This document shows positions 16,432-23,881 of a stretch of 35,518 nt of DNA, piece by piece; position 1 is the first letter of the stretch, and every line of letters starts with the position of its first letter. The stretch comes from Verrucomicrobiota bacterium (lineage in GTDB: Bacteria; Verrucomicrobiota; Verrucomicrobiia; Opitutales; UBA953): contig VHCL01000017.1 in NCBI GenBank assembly GCA_016871725.1, forward strand, positions 1-35,518. The letters are read 5' to 3'. The notes beneath the pieces were generated by a model, which was given only the letters and a program-made list of their open reading frames with translations, searched no databases and was not told where the DNA came from. The translations under genes were made by a program, and so were the position numbers.

Positions 16432-16460
16432 CACTCAAACCCTTTGCCCCCGGAGGTCAA
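16432..16460 (-). promoter_or_regulatory. Putative ispG promoter, near-leaderless
   Basis: On the minus strand TTGACC (16460-16455), 17-base spacer, TGAGTG (16437-16432), then six bases to the ATG at 16425. The -10 is poor; the -35 and its position are the main support. Confidence 0.4.
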
Positions 16461-16466
16461 CGTGCG

Positions 16467-17498
16467 TCAGAAATCCCAGCGATGGGAGGAGGGCACCCAC
16501 TGGTAGCCCTTGCGGCCGTTGGGGATGACCACGCCCAGGCCGGGCCAGGGGAGGTGGAAGCCGTAGGCGCGTTCCTTGGTGGCGGCGATCTCGGCGAAGA
16601 CCTTCTTGCGGGTGGCGATGGCCACCTCCGGGTCATGGTCGAAGTCGATGAACCAGTTCGGGTCCTCGAACATCAGCACGTGGTTATGAGCGAGGTCCGA
16701 GATGTGGAGCAGGGACTCGTTGCCCGATTTGATGCGGAAGATCGCGTGGCCGTCGGTGTGGCCCGGCGCGGCGAGGATGGTGATGGCGCCGTCGAGGATC
16801 TGGTCGCCGTCCTTGTGGATGACCAGGTTGGGCTGCAGCGTGTCGAACGAGCCGCGGACGTTCTTGATCATCCCCTTGATGTCGTCGGTGCGGTGGGACT
16901 TCGAGAAGTCGGGCTCCTTGCCGCGCCAGAAGTCGACCTCCGCCTTGAGGACGTGGACGGCCGCGTTGGGGAACAGGATCTTGCCGCCGCTGGCGAGGCC
17001 GCCGATGTGGTCGATGTGCGAATGGCTGAGCAGGGCGTGGGTCACCTGGTCGAAGCTGATCCCGATGGAATCCATGGCGTCGGCGAGCCAACCCCAGGTG
17101 GCGTTCTTGTGCGGGCCGAAGCCGGCGTCGACGAGGATGACTTCCTTGTCCTTCCGGAGGAGGAGGATGTTGACGTAGAGCGTCATGTCGTCCGGGCGCT
17201 CGCCGAGGTTCGTCAGGGCCTTGGTCATCTCGGGGCGCTCGGCCGGGGGCCACATCTTCTTCGTCACGCCCTGCTTGAAGGTGCCGAAGCCGTCGCTGAT
17301 CGACCAGGCCTCGAACTTGCCGATCGCGAACTTATAGATGTAGGGATTCGAGATCGTCTTCTTCGGGATCGGGTTGCCGGCGGCGTCGGTCGCGGCCTGG
17401 GCGGCGGCGAGCCCGGCGGGCAGGCTGAGGGCGGCGAAGGCGGCGCCGAGGCTGCCGAGGAACTGGCGACGGGAGTGGTCCGGGAGGGGCTTTTCCAT
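16467..17498 (-). CDS. Tat-exported metallo-beta-lactamase-fold hydrolase
   Basis: 343 residues from the ATG at 17498; the longer frame translates octamer repeats. The leader MEKPLPDHSRRQFLGSLGAA has the twin-arginine motif SRRQFLG followed by a hydrophobic stretch and an alanine-rich cleavage region, so it is exported folded. The zinc site HSHIDHIGG (159-167) is the HxHxDH motif, followed by APGHTDGH with the next His and by HISDLAHNH. This subgroup (with YVNILLLRKDKEVILVDAGFG) includes lactonase-like and uncharacterised hydrolases. The substrate is unknown. An octamer array sits directly upstream and may carry its promoter. It lies 32 bases from ispG in the same direction. Confidence 0.88.
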   Translation of the reverse strand: MEKPLPDHSRRQFLGSLGAAFAALSLPAGLAAAQAATDAAGNPIPKKTISNPYIYKFAIGKFEAWSISDGFGTFKQGVTKKMWPPAERPEMTKALTNLGERPDDMTLYVNILLLRKDKEVILVDAGFGPHKNATWGWLADAMDSIGISFDQVTHALLSHSHIDHIGGLASGGKILFPNAAVHVLKAEVDFWRGKEPDFSKSHRTDDIKGMIKNVRGSFDTLQPNLVIHKDGDQILDGAITILAAPGHTDGHAIFRIKSGNESLLHISDLAHNHVLMFEDPNWFIDFDHDPEVAIATRKKVFAEIAATKERAYGFHLPWPGLGVVIPNGRKGYQWVPSSHRWDF

Positions 17499-17512
17499 GA
17501 GAGTGTGCCGGG

Positions 17513-17541
17513 AGATAAAGTGCAAAGGTGCAAAAGTGCAA
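17513..17541 (-). promoter_or_regulatory. Putative promoter using octamer unit as -35
   Basis: On the minus strand the third unit gives TTGCAC (17541-17536), then a 17-base spacer made of two further units and TTATCT (17518-17513), 14 bases before the ATG at 17498. Confidence 0.4.
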
Positions 17542-17552
17542 ACGTGCAAAAG
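17520..17552 (+). repeat. GTGCAAAN octamer array 4
   Basis: Four head-to-tail octamers GTGCAAAG, GTGCAAAA, GTGCAAAC and GTGCAAAA with an exact 8-base period. Read on the minus strand they are TTTGCAC units leading into the Tat hydrolase gene. Confidence 0.8.
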
Positions 17553-17560
17553 TCACATAA

Positions 17561-17636
17561 GGGGCAGGGGTAGGGATGGGGGTAGGGGCAGGTAAGGGCC
17601 GAGGATGCTTACTACCCCAACCCCTATCCCTGCCCC
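17561..17636. repeat. G-rich / C-rich 25-base inverted repeat
   Basis: Arms at 17561-17585 and 17612-17636 pair at all but about three positions across a 26-base loop. The left arm is made of GGGGTAGGG-type repeats. It lies between rseP and the Tat hydrolase gene, both on the minus strand, and may end the dxr-rseP transcript, although no T-run follows. A similar C-rich tract is at about 5365-5425. Confidence 0.6.
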
Positions 17637-17642
17637 TATCCC

Positions 17643-17663
17643 AGCTGAGCCTCCGGCTCAGCT
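17643..17663. repeat. Perfect 9-3-9 palindrome touching the rseP stop
   Basis: Arms AGCTGAGCC and GGCTCAGCT around TCC, no mismatch. It has the arm and loop lengths of the REP hairpins but no GTAG foot. Its last base is part of the rseP stop codon. Confidence 0.55.
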
Positions 17664-19501
17664 CACTTCTTCGCGCTGAAGTCCTGCGGCTTGAAGACGT
17701 GGCGTTCCAGGAGCTGCTGCTTGAGCTGGAGTTCGCTGTCGCCGGAGCAGCGGCGGACGTCGTGCAGGATGATGTAGGCCATCAGCGAGAGCAGGAGGGC
17801 CATGAAGGTGTACTGGAGGATGATGACGGCCTTGTTGCTCAGCAGGCCCTTGGTGAAGCGCTGGATCGTGGCGATGAGCATGTGGCCGCCGTCGAGGACG
17901 GGGATCGGCAGCAGGTTGAGCACCGCGAGGTTCAGGTTGATGAGCACCGTGAACCAGAGCACGCGGCGGATGTCCTCCGAGAGGTTGTAGTAGGTCTTCG
18001 TGATCGAGATCACCGAGGCGAGCTGCTTGACCTGGATGTCCGAGCCGCGGTCGAAGAGGCGGCCGAGGGTCGTGAAGGTCGACTTCACGATGCCCACGCA
18101 GGTCTCCCACGGGTTGCGGTAGGCGAGTTCGGTCTGGCTGACGAAATACGTCCCGATCTGGGCGTGCTGCACGGGCTGCTTGTCGACCGAGTGGGCCTTC
18201 TTGAGGGTGAGGTTGCCGGCGTCGCCGTTGGCGCGCTTCCAGTAGAGCGTGAGGTCGCGGGGCGTGCGGCCGACGGCCTGCACCAGCCCGTCGATCGACC
18301 GGACCGAGACGATCTGGTCGCGGCCGTCCACCTTGTCGACGATCGTGCCGATCCTGAGCGTCTCGGCGAGGGCCGGGTCGTCGGGCGAGACGCCGAGCAC
18401 CATGAGCTGGTCGCGCGCCGCGTCGGGGTCCTTGGTCAGGAGGTCGCGCGTCGCGGGGACGAGGATGAGGGAGTGCCGGCGCTCTTCGCCGTAGGCGATG
18501 ATGCTGACCGGGTTGACGGTCGTGGTCATCTGCGGGGTGATGACGACCTTCGCGGAGACGCCGTCGGCCTGCTCGATGAGGAGCGTCCGGGGCTTGGCGC
18601 CGCCCTTGCGGAGCAGTTCGCGGAACTCGACCGTGTTGTTCAGCGGCTGGCCGTCGATGGAGAGGACGCGGTCGCCGGCCTTCAGGCCGGCCTTCTCGGC
18701 GGGCGAGCCCGGCGCGGGCGCGCCGACGATGACGGCCGTGCGCGGCTGGATGCCGGCCACGCGGACCTTGTCGCCGGACTGCGCGTTGACCTCCAGCCGG
18801 GCGGGCTGCACCACGATCTCGAGCGTCTCGCCGCCGCGTTCGATCCGGAAGGTGGCCGTCGGGTTGCCCTGCGAGTCCTTGCGGTTGCCCAGCATGACGG
18901 CCTCGCTGATCTGGTTGAAGCTGGTGACCGCGACGTCGTCCACCGCGAGGACCTTGTCGCCCGAACGCAGGCCGGCCTTGAAGGCCGGGCCCGGGACCGT
19001 GTTGCCCAGGCCGAGTTCGGCGAGATGCCCGGAGCTCGTCACGACCTGCTCCGGGACGTAGCCGATGACGGTCGAGTTGCTGCCCGAGGCGACGGGCACG
19101 CCGGTGACCCAGAGCACGCACGCGAGGGCGAAGGCGAAGATGACGTTGAAGACCGCGCCCATGACCGAGACGATCATCTTGTCGGCGTAGGAGATCTTCG
19201 GGAGCTTCTCGGCGTCCTCGCTGCTGGCGCCCTCGATGCCTTCCATGTCGGCGAGCTGGGGCAGCGCGACGTAGCCGCCGAGCGGGATGATGGAGACGCG
19301 GTAGTCGACGCCGTCCTTGCCGGTCCAGCCGAAGAGGCGCGGTCCGAAGCCGATCGAGAAGCGTTCGATCTTCAGGCCGCGCTTGCGGGCGGCGAGGAAG
19401 TGGCCGAGCTCATGCACGAAGATCGAGCCGCCGAAGAAGATGGCGACGAGGGCGAGGCCCCAGAGGGAGCCGAGGAGGTCGCCGAAAGAAAGGTTGTCCA
19501 T
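17663..19501 (-). CDS. rseP: RIP site-2 metalloprotease RseP
   Basis: 612 residues; E. coli RseP has 450. It is an intramembrane zinc protease that clears signal-peptide remnants and cleaves anti-sigma factors. The zinc motif HELGH is at 30-34 within the first membrane helix. The second catalytic motif, NLLPIPVLDGGHM, is in the C-terminal membrane region. Between them lie at least two PDZ domains, marked by the similar phrases GPAFKAGLRSGDKVLAVD and GSPAEKAGLKAGDRVLSID, plus a further insert of about 120 residues (VSPDDPALAETLRIG onward) that may be a third PDZ. It starts 23 bases after dxr. A dxr-rseP pair is common in bacteria; the usual cdsA and bam partners are missing here. Confidence 0.95.
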   Translation of the reverse strand: MDNLSFGDLLGSLWGLALVAIFFGGSIFVHELGHFLAARKRGLKIERFSIGFGPRLFGWTGKDGVDYRVSIIPLGGYVALPQLADMEGIEGASSEDAEKLPKISYADKMIVSVMGAVFNVIFAFALACVLWVTGVPVASGSNSTVIGYVPEQVVTSSGHLAELGLGNTVPGPAFKAGLRSGDKVLAVDDVAVTSFNQISEAVMLGNRKDSQGNPTATFRIERGGETLEIVVQPARLEVNAQSGDKVRVAGIQPRTAVIVGAPAPGSPAEKAGLKAGDRVLSIDGQPLNNTVEFRELLRKGGAKPRTLLIEQADGVSAKVVITPQMTTTVNPVSIIAYGEERRHSLILVPATRDLLTKDPDAARDQLMVLGVSPDDPALAETLRIGTIVDKVDGRDQIVSVRSIDGLVQAVGRTPRDLTLYWKRANGDAGNLTLKKAHSVDKQPVQHAQIGTYFVSQTELAYRNPWETCVGIVKSTFTTLGRLFDRGSDIQVKQLASVISITKTYYNLSEDIRRVLWFTVLINLNLAVLNLLPIPVLDGGHMLIATIQRFTKGLLSNKAVIILQYTFMALLLSLMAYIILHDVRRCSGDSELQLKQQLLERHVFKPQDFSAKK

Positions 19502-19524
19502 GTAAAGGGGAGGGAAGGTTTATC

Positions 19525-20694
19525 TCAAAGGGCGAGGCCCGGGGCGAGCCTGGACGCGGTGACGCGCGTCTCGGCGTCGGCGGCGAGGACCTCGTCCAAA
19601 GAGCCCGGTTCGCGGGCCGAAACCGCCGCCAGGGTGCGTCCGACGAGCTCGGCGATGCCCGTGAAGGGCAGTCTGCCGGCCACGAAGGCGGCTACGGCGA
19701 CCTCATTGGCCGCGTTGAAGACCGCCGGGGCGGTGCCGCCGGTAGTGGCCGCGGCGCGGGCCAGGCCGAGGCAGGGGTAGCGGGCCGGGTCCGGCGGGGT
19801 CATTCCGAGCGTGAGGGCTTGGGCGAGGTTGAGGCGGGGGGCCGGGCAGGGCAGGCGCTCCGGGAAGAGCAGGCAATCCTGGATGGGGTAGGCCATCGAC
19901 GGCGGCGAGAGCAGCGCCTGGAGGCTGCCGTCGGCGAGCGTGACCAGGGAATGGATGATGCTCTGCGGGTGGACGACGACGTCGATGCGTTCCGCGGGAA
20001 CGTCGAAGAGCCAGCGTGCTTCGATCACCTCGAGGCCTTTGTTCGCCATCGTGGCGGAATCGATGGTGACCTTCGGGCCCATGCTCCAGTTCGGGTGCCG
20101 GAGCGCCTGGTCGAGCGTGACGTGACGGAGGTCGGCGAGGGGCGTGTCGCGGAAGGCGCCGCCCGAGGCCGTGAGCACGAGGCGCGCGACGTCCGCCTTG
20201 GGCTTGTCGCGCAGGAGCTGGTGGATCGCGTTGTGCTCGCTGTCGACCGGCAGCAGGCGTGCGCCGGAGGCGCGGGCGGCTTCCGTGACGAACTTGCCGG
20301 CGAGGACGAGGAGCTCCTTGCTCGCGAGCGCGACGTCCTTCTTCGCCTTGAGGGCCGCGAGCGTGGGCGCCAGGCCGGCGGTGCCGACCACGGCGGAGAC
20401 GACCATCGACGCTTCCGGGAGGCAGGCGACTTCCGTGAGGCCGGCGGTGCCTTCGAGGATGCGGGTGCCGGCGGGGAAGGCGCCCGACGCGCGGGCTTCG
20501 GCCGCGGCGGCCGGATCGGCGAGGGCCACGACGCCGACGCCGAATTCCTTGGCCGGGCCGACGAGTTCGCGCCAGCGCGAATGTGCGGCCAGTCCGGCGA
20601 TGCGTAGACGGGACGGGTGGGCCCGGACGACGCTCAGGGTGGTCGTGCCGATGGAGCCGGTGGCTCCGAGGATGGCGATGGCCCGGACGTGCAT
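19525..20694 (-). CDS. dxr: 1-deoxy-D-xylulose 5-phosphate reductoisomerase
   Basis: 389 residues from the ATG at 20694, which places the NADPH loop ILGATGSIGTTTL at residues 8-20. Longer upstream frames lack family similarity. This is the first committed MEP step, turning DXP into MEP. Further marks are ASKELLVLAG, VDSEHNAIHQLL with the metal-binding Asp and Glu, the flexible-loop region NWSMGPKVTIDSATMANKGLEVIEA and VHPQSIIHSLV. It is first in a dxr-rseP unit. It diverges from queF across 118 bases in which no clear operator or riboswitch is visible. Confidence 0.96.
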   Translation of the reverse strand: MHVRAIAILGATGSIGTTTLSVVRAHPSRLRIAGLAAHSRWRELVGPAKEFGVGVVALADPAAAAEARASGAFPAGTRILEGTAGLTEVACLPEASMVVSAVVGTAGLAPTLAALKAKKDVALASKELLVLAGKFVTEAARASGARLLPVDSEHNAIHQLLRDKPKADVARLVLTASGGAFRDTPLADLRHVTLDQALRHPNWSMGPKVTIDSATMANKGLEVIEARWLFDVPAERIDVVVHPQSIIHSLVTLADGSLQALLSPPSMAYPIQDCLLFPERLPCPAPRLNLAQALTLGMTPPDPARYPCLGLARAAATTGGTAPAVFNAANEVAVAAFVAGRLPFTGIAELVGRTLAAVSAREPGSLDEVLAADAETRVTASRLAPGLAL

Positions 20695-20812
20695 GCGGCG
20701 TGGGTCTATCCGAGGCAACCGCGGCGAAGGAATGAGGCAAGCAGTTTGGGGCGGATAAGGCCTTTCGCCGTTCGACGCTTGTCTCTTTCGTCGGGATTGG
20801 TTGCCTGTCCAT

Positions 20813-21226
20813 ATGGCCACTCAGCCTCAGGACCTCACCGGGCTCTCCCACCTCGGGAACACCCAGAACAAGCCCCAGCAGACGCTGGAGACCTTCCCGA
20901 ACCGCAACGCGGGCCGGAACTACACCGTCGAACTCACGACGGACGAGTTCACCTGCCTGTGTCCGGCGACCGGCCAGCCCGACTTCGCCAAGATCACGAT
21001 CCGCTACGTGCCGGGTCCGCGCATCGTGGAATCCAAGTCCCTCAAGCTCTACTACTGGAGCTACCGCCAGCAGGGCATGTTCCACGAACACCTGACCAAC
21101 AAGATCCTCGACGACCTCGTCGCGGCCATCGACCCGGTCTGGTGCGAGGTCACCGGCGCCTTCGGCGTCCGCGGCGGCATCGGCATCACGGTGCGGGCCG
21201 TCCACGGCAAGCAGCCGCAGCCGTGA
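20813..21226 (+). CDS. queF: NADPH-dependent 7-cyano-7-deazaguanine reductase (short type)
   Basis: 137 residues from the ATG at 20813. It reduces preQ0 to preQ1 in queuosine tRNA modification. It is the short unimodular form with the nucleophile Cys50 in LCPATGQPDF, Asp57, the substrate motif ESKSLKLY (73-80) and Glu92 in MFHEH. The T-fold length is normal. The stop overlaps the start of the next gene (GTGA), so translation is coupled to a Xer recombinase, an odd partner. Other queuosine genes are not in the window, and no preQ1 riboswitch is seen upstream. A TTGTCT lies 34 bases before the ATG. Confidence 0.96.
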   Translation: MATQPQDLTGLSHLGNTQNKPQQTLETFPNRNAGRNYTVELTTDEFTCLCPATGQPDFAKITIRYVPGPRIVESKSLKLYYWSYRQQGMFHEHLTNKILDDLVAAIDPVWCEVTGAFGVRGGIGITVRAVHGKQPQP

Positions 21227-22164
21227 GGCGTCGCCCCGTCCAGCCGGTCGACGGGGAACCGACGGTTTGGCCGGGCTCGGCCCAGGTCTCCGATTTCCTG
21301 ACGCGTCAGCTCGCCGGCCGCCGGCTGGCGGCCCGGTCCTGCCTGACCTACGGTCGCTCGCTCAAGGGCTTCGCGCTCTGGATGAAGGCCAACGGGGGCT
21401 GGGACGGCGACTGGTCCCGGCTGGCCGCGCGGAATCTCCGCGACTTCGTCATCGAGCGCCAGGGCACGCACAGCCGCCGCTCGGTGCACAACCAGGTCTC
21501 CGCCCTGCGCGCCTTCCTCGCCGACCTGCGCGAGCGCGGCGGCATCACGACCACGCCCGCCGCCGGGCTCGTCCTGCCCAAGCTGCCGAAGTCCCTGCCC
21601 AAGTTCCTGACCGAGGCGCAGACGGATTCGCTGCTGGACGCCGCGGAGGGCTCGACGCAGGGCGATCCGCAGGAGACCGCGCGCGACGTGGCGGTGCTCG
21701 AGCTGCTCTACGGCGGCGGCCTGCGCGTGTCCGAGCTCTGCGGCCTCGACGGCGGCGACCTCGACCTCGGCAACGGGCTCGTGCGCCTGATGGGCAAGGG
21801 CTCGAAGGAACGCGTGGTGCCCGTCGGCGACGCCGCCGTCGCCGCGGTGAAGGCCTACCTCGCGCTCCGCGGCGCCCCGGCCCGCGGCGAACCGCTGCTG
21901 CTCGCCGCCCGCGGCGGGCGCCTCCATCCGCGCGCGGTGCAGCTGATGCTGAAGCGCAAGCTCGCGGTCGCCGGCCTGCCCGCCGACCTCACCCCGCACA
22001 AGCTGCGCCACGCCTGCGCGACGCACCTGCTCTCCAACGGCGCCGACCTCCGCCTCGTGCAGGAGCAGCTCGGCCACGCCTCGCTTTCGACCACGCAGAT
22101 CTACACGCACCTCAGCGTCGCCAAGCTGCGCGAGGTCCATCGCAAGTCCCATCCGCGGGCCTGA
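21223..22164 (+). CDS. Tyrosine recombinase XerC/XerD
   Basis: 313 residues from a GTG at 21223 that overlaps the queF stop by four bases. No ATG exists before the N-terminal SAM-like core-binding domain. The catalytic set is complete: Arg168 in GGGLRVSEL, Lys192 or Lys195 in the beta-hairpin GKGSKERVVP, His259 and Arg262 in HKLRHACATHLL, His285 in LGHASLSTTQ and nucleophile Tyr294. Size and motif spacing fit chromosome-dimer resolution Xer proteins rather than phage integrases. No flanking attachment-like repeats are seen. XerC versus XerD cannot be decided without a tree. ispE begins 48 bases downstream. Confidence 0.92.
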   Translation: MRRRPVQPVDGEPTVWPGSAQVSDFLTRQLAGRRLAARSCLTYGRSLKGFALWMKANGGWDGDWSRLAARNLRDFVIERQGTHSRRSVHNQVSALRAFLADLRERGGITTTPAAGLVLPKLPKSLPKFLTEAQTDSLLDAAEGSTQGDPQETARDVAVLELLYGGGLRVSELCGLDGGDLDLGNGLVRLMGKGSKERVVPVGDAAVAAVKAYLALRGAPARGEPLLLAARGGRLHPRAVQLMLKRKLAVAGLPADLTPHKLRHACATHLLSNGADLRLVQEQLGHASLSTTQIYTHLSVAKLREVHRKSHPRA

Positions 22165-22212
22165 GCCGCTGATTCGCCTCGCCTCCGCGGGCGCCCCGGA
22201 GCATCGTGCCGC

Positions 22213-23082
22213 GTGCTCGTCGAAGCCGCCCAAGCGAAGCTGAACCTGTCGCTGGCCATCACCGGCCGGAGGGCGGACGGCTTCCATGAGCTGGTCAGCC
22301 TCGTAGCGCCGATCGCGCTCGCCGACACCCTGACGCTCGACGTCGGCCGCCCGCCCGGTCTCTCGTGCGATGACCCGGCGTTGCCCGTCGACGGCACGAA
22401 CCTCGTGCTCAAGGCCGCGGCCGCCTACGCGCGGCGCCGGCCCGCCGCGCCGACCGGCCGTTTCCATCTCGCCAAGCGCGTGCCGCATGGCGCCGGCCTC
22501 GGCGGCGGGAGCGCCGACGCCGCCGCGGCGCTGCGTCTGCTCGACCGCGCGTCGGGCGACCCGCTCGGCCCCGCGGAGCTCGAGGCCCTCGCCGCCGAAG
22601 TCGGTTCCGACTGCCCGTTCTTCGTGCGCGGCCAGGCCGCCGTGATGCGGGGCAGGGGAGAGCGGCTGGAGGTCCTGCCGCCCGCCGCCCGCGCCGCTCT
22701 CGTGGGTCGCAAGGTCGTGCTCGCGAAGCCGCCGTTCGGCGTGCCGACGCCCGAAGCCTATGGCCTGCTCGCCAAGGCCGGGAAGTATCGTCCGGTGGCG
22801 CAGGCCGAAGCCGAGCTCGCGGCTTGGGTCGCCGACCCCGCCGCCGACCCCGTGCGGCTGGGGAACGACCTCGTCGCGCCCGTCTTCTCCAAGTACGTGG
22901 CTTTGCCGGCCGGCCTGGCTTCCTTCCGTCGCGTCACCGGCGCCGACTGGCAGATGACCGGCAGCGGCAGCGCCTGTTTCGCCTGGGTCGCCGAGGGTTT
23001 CGACCAAGCGGGCCTGCGTGCGGACGCCGTGCGGGTCTGGGGACCCGGGGCGTGGGTGGCGGAGACCGTCATTTCGGCTTAG
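22213..23082 (+). CDS. ispE: 4-diphosphocytidyl-2-C-methyl-D-erythritol kinase
   Basis: 289 residues from a GTG at 22213. It phosphorylates CDP-ME at the 2-position, the fourth MEP step. It is a GHMP kinase: the N-terminal [20 protein letters not shown] carries catalytic Lys9, and the glycine-rich ATP loop is [12 protein letters not shown] (91-102) with Asp102. The C-terminal TGSGSACF motif is the third GHMP box. Length is typical. It follows xer by 48 bases on the same strand and is probably part of a queF-xer-ispE transcript. It is one of four MEP genes in this window. Confidence 0.95.
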   Translation: MLVEAAQAKLNLSLAITGRRADGFHELVSLVAPIALADTLTLDVGRPPGLSCDDPALPVDGTNLVLKAAAAYARRRPAAPTGRFHLAKRVPHGAGLGGGSADAAAALRLLDRASGDPLGPAELEALAAEVGSDCPFFVRGQAAVMRGRGERLEVLPPAARAALVGRKVVLAKPPFGVPTPEAYGLLAKAGKYRPVAQAEAELAAWVADPAADPVRLGNDLVAPVFSKYVALPAGLASFRRVTGADWQMTGSGSACFAWVAEGFDQAGLRADAVRVWGPGAWVAETVISA

Positions 23083-23135
23083 TTTCGGCTTTACTGTCGG
23101 CCATCGGGTCGCCAAGTTGCGATTCACTACCACCC

Positions 23136-23234
23136 ATGGGAAGCCTCAAGAAGAAGCGTCGTCTGAAGATGAACAAGCACAAGCGCCGCAAGCGCTCGAA
23201 GGAAAATCGCCATAAGAAGCGTCTCTGGGGCTGA
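23136..23234 (+). CDS. AURKAIP1/COX24-type mini ribosomal protein (mS38-like), 32 aa
   Basis: A 32-residue, extremely basic peptide, [20 protein letters not shown] followed by [12 protein letters not shown], from the ATG at 23136. It matches the short bacterial AURKAIP1/COX24-domain proteins, which correspond to the C-terminal tail of mitochondrial ribosomal protein mS38 and are thought to sit on the small ribosomal subunit. It is easily missed by gene finders. It lies 53 bases after ispE and upstream of a terminator and rpmG, a ribosomal context that supports the call. The codons are AAG-rich, unlike the surrounding GC-rich genes, as expected for a lysine-rich peptide. Confidence 0.85.
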   Translation: MGSLKKKRRLKMNKHKRRKRSKENRHKKRLWG

Positions 23235-23256
23235 TTGACCCCAGCTTCGGTCCGAT

Positions 23257-23288
23257 CCGGGCGGCTCAAAAGGCCGCCCGGCTCTTTT
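23257..23288 (+). terminator. Rho-independent terminator
   Basis: Perfect 9-bp stem CCGGGCGGC / GCCGCCCGG with a TCAAAAG loop (23257-23281), followed by CTC and TTTTT. It ends the ispE/mini-ribosomal-protein transcript ahead of rpmG. Confidence 0.9.
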
Positions 23289-23346
23289 TCGGGCTTGCTC
23301 CGCCCTGACCCGTTCCCAAACCTCGACCCTCCAACCGACTCAGACC

Positions 23347-23517
23347 ATGCCCCGCGAAATCGTCATCATCGAATGCACCGAAGCCCGTAAGGAGGGCAAG
23401 CGCCCTTCCCGTTACATGACCACCCGTAACAAGAAGCTTTCCCAGGAGAAGGTGGAGCTCAAGAAGTACAACCCCTCCATGCGCCGCCACACGCTGCACA
23501 AGGAGATCAAAGGCTAA
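23347..23517 (+). CDS. rpmG: 50S ribosomal protein L33 (zinc-free form)
   Basis: 56 residues from the ATG at 23347. The sequence has the L33 pattern [24 protein letters not shown]... with TRNKK and [15 protein letters not shown]. It has only one cysteine, so it is the C-minus form that does not bind zinc. It is a component of the large ribosomal subunit near the E site. It lies between two strong hairpins and is probably transcribed alone; a TTGCTC lies 52 bases upstream. Nothing is unusual apart from the mS38-like neighbour. Confidence 0.95.
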   Translation: MPREIVIIECTEARKEGKRPSRYMTTRNKKLSQEKVELKKYNPSMRRHTLHKEIKG

Positions 23518-23536
23518 GCTTCCGGTTCTCCTGAGC

Positions 23537-23578
23537 CAGCAGGGCCGGCCGCAGTGATGCGCGCCGGCCCTGCTGTTT
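23537..23578 (+). terminator. Hairpin terminator after rpmG
   Basis: A perfect 13-bp stem (23537-23549 with 23563-23575, arms CAGCAGGGCCGGC and GCCGGCCCTGCTG) and a 13-base loop, followed by only three T. It lies between converging genes and may work in both directions. Confidence 0.7.
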
Positions 23579-23598
23579 GGCGGGGGTGGTCGTCGGCC

Positions 23599-23820
23599 TC
23601 AGGCCGGCTTGCCGCCGCGGCGCAGCTGGCGCCAGCGCGCGCGGTGGTGACGGGTCCAGTCGAGCAGGGCGCGCTCGAAGCCGATGTCACAGCCGGCCTT
23701 CTCGGATTCGATCCACTTGTGACGCAGGATCTCCTCACGCTCCGCGAGGAATTCGGCATACAGCGACGAACGCGCGGCCAGGTCGGCGGCGGACTTCGTC
23801 TCGGACGGCTCTTCACTCAT
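23599..23820 (-). CDS. Small conserved hypothetical protein with LRHKWIESEKAG motif
   Basis: 73 residues from the ATG at 23820. The central segment EEILRHKWIESEKAGCDIGFERALLDW followed by HHRARWRQ resembles a short module that also occurs in DUF4032-type proteins and in small stand-alone proteins. No function is known to me. It is charged and helical, with no signal or membrane segment, so it should be cytoplasmic. It follows mrp by 61 bases on the same strand. TTGCCA (23860-23855) with a 17-base spacer and CTAGTG could be its own promoter, leaving 11 bases of leader. Confidence 0.7.
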   Translation of the reverse strand: MSEEPSETKSAADLAARSSLYAEFLAEREEILRHKWIESEKAGCDIGFERALLDWTRHHRARWRQLRRGGKPA

Positions 23821-23881
23821 GCTTGCGGCGACACTAGGGGGAAATCCGCCCGCGTGGCAAGCCGGAGGCGAACCGGTGACG

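Noticed and set aside
14335..16506. 723-codon plus-strand frame opposite ispG
   Set aside because: Shadow of ispG, which has all its cluster cysteines on the minus strand.
17499..17549. Longer N-terminus of the Tat metallo-hydrolase
   Set aside because: The extension translates the octamer repeats (Cys/Thr/Phe/Leu-rich). The ATG at 17498 begins a proper twin-arginine leader.
5127..17552. CRISPR array
   Set aside because: The GTGCAAAN units are only 8 bases and directly adjacent. There are no spacer-length unique segments between constant repeats and no cas genes.
20695..20812. preQ1 riboswitch upstream of queF
   Set aside because: No pyrimidine-rich stem followed by an A-rich tail of the preQ1-I type is visible in the 118-base gap.
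21223..22164. Integrase of a mobile island
   Set aside because: Motif spacing and size fit housekeeping Xer. No tRNA, attachment repeats or cargo genes are beside it, and base use matches the neighbours.
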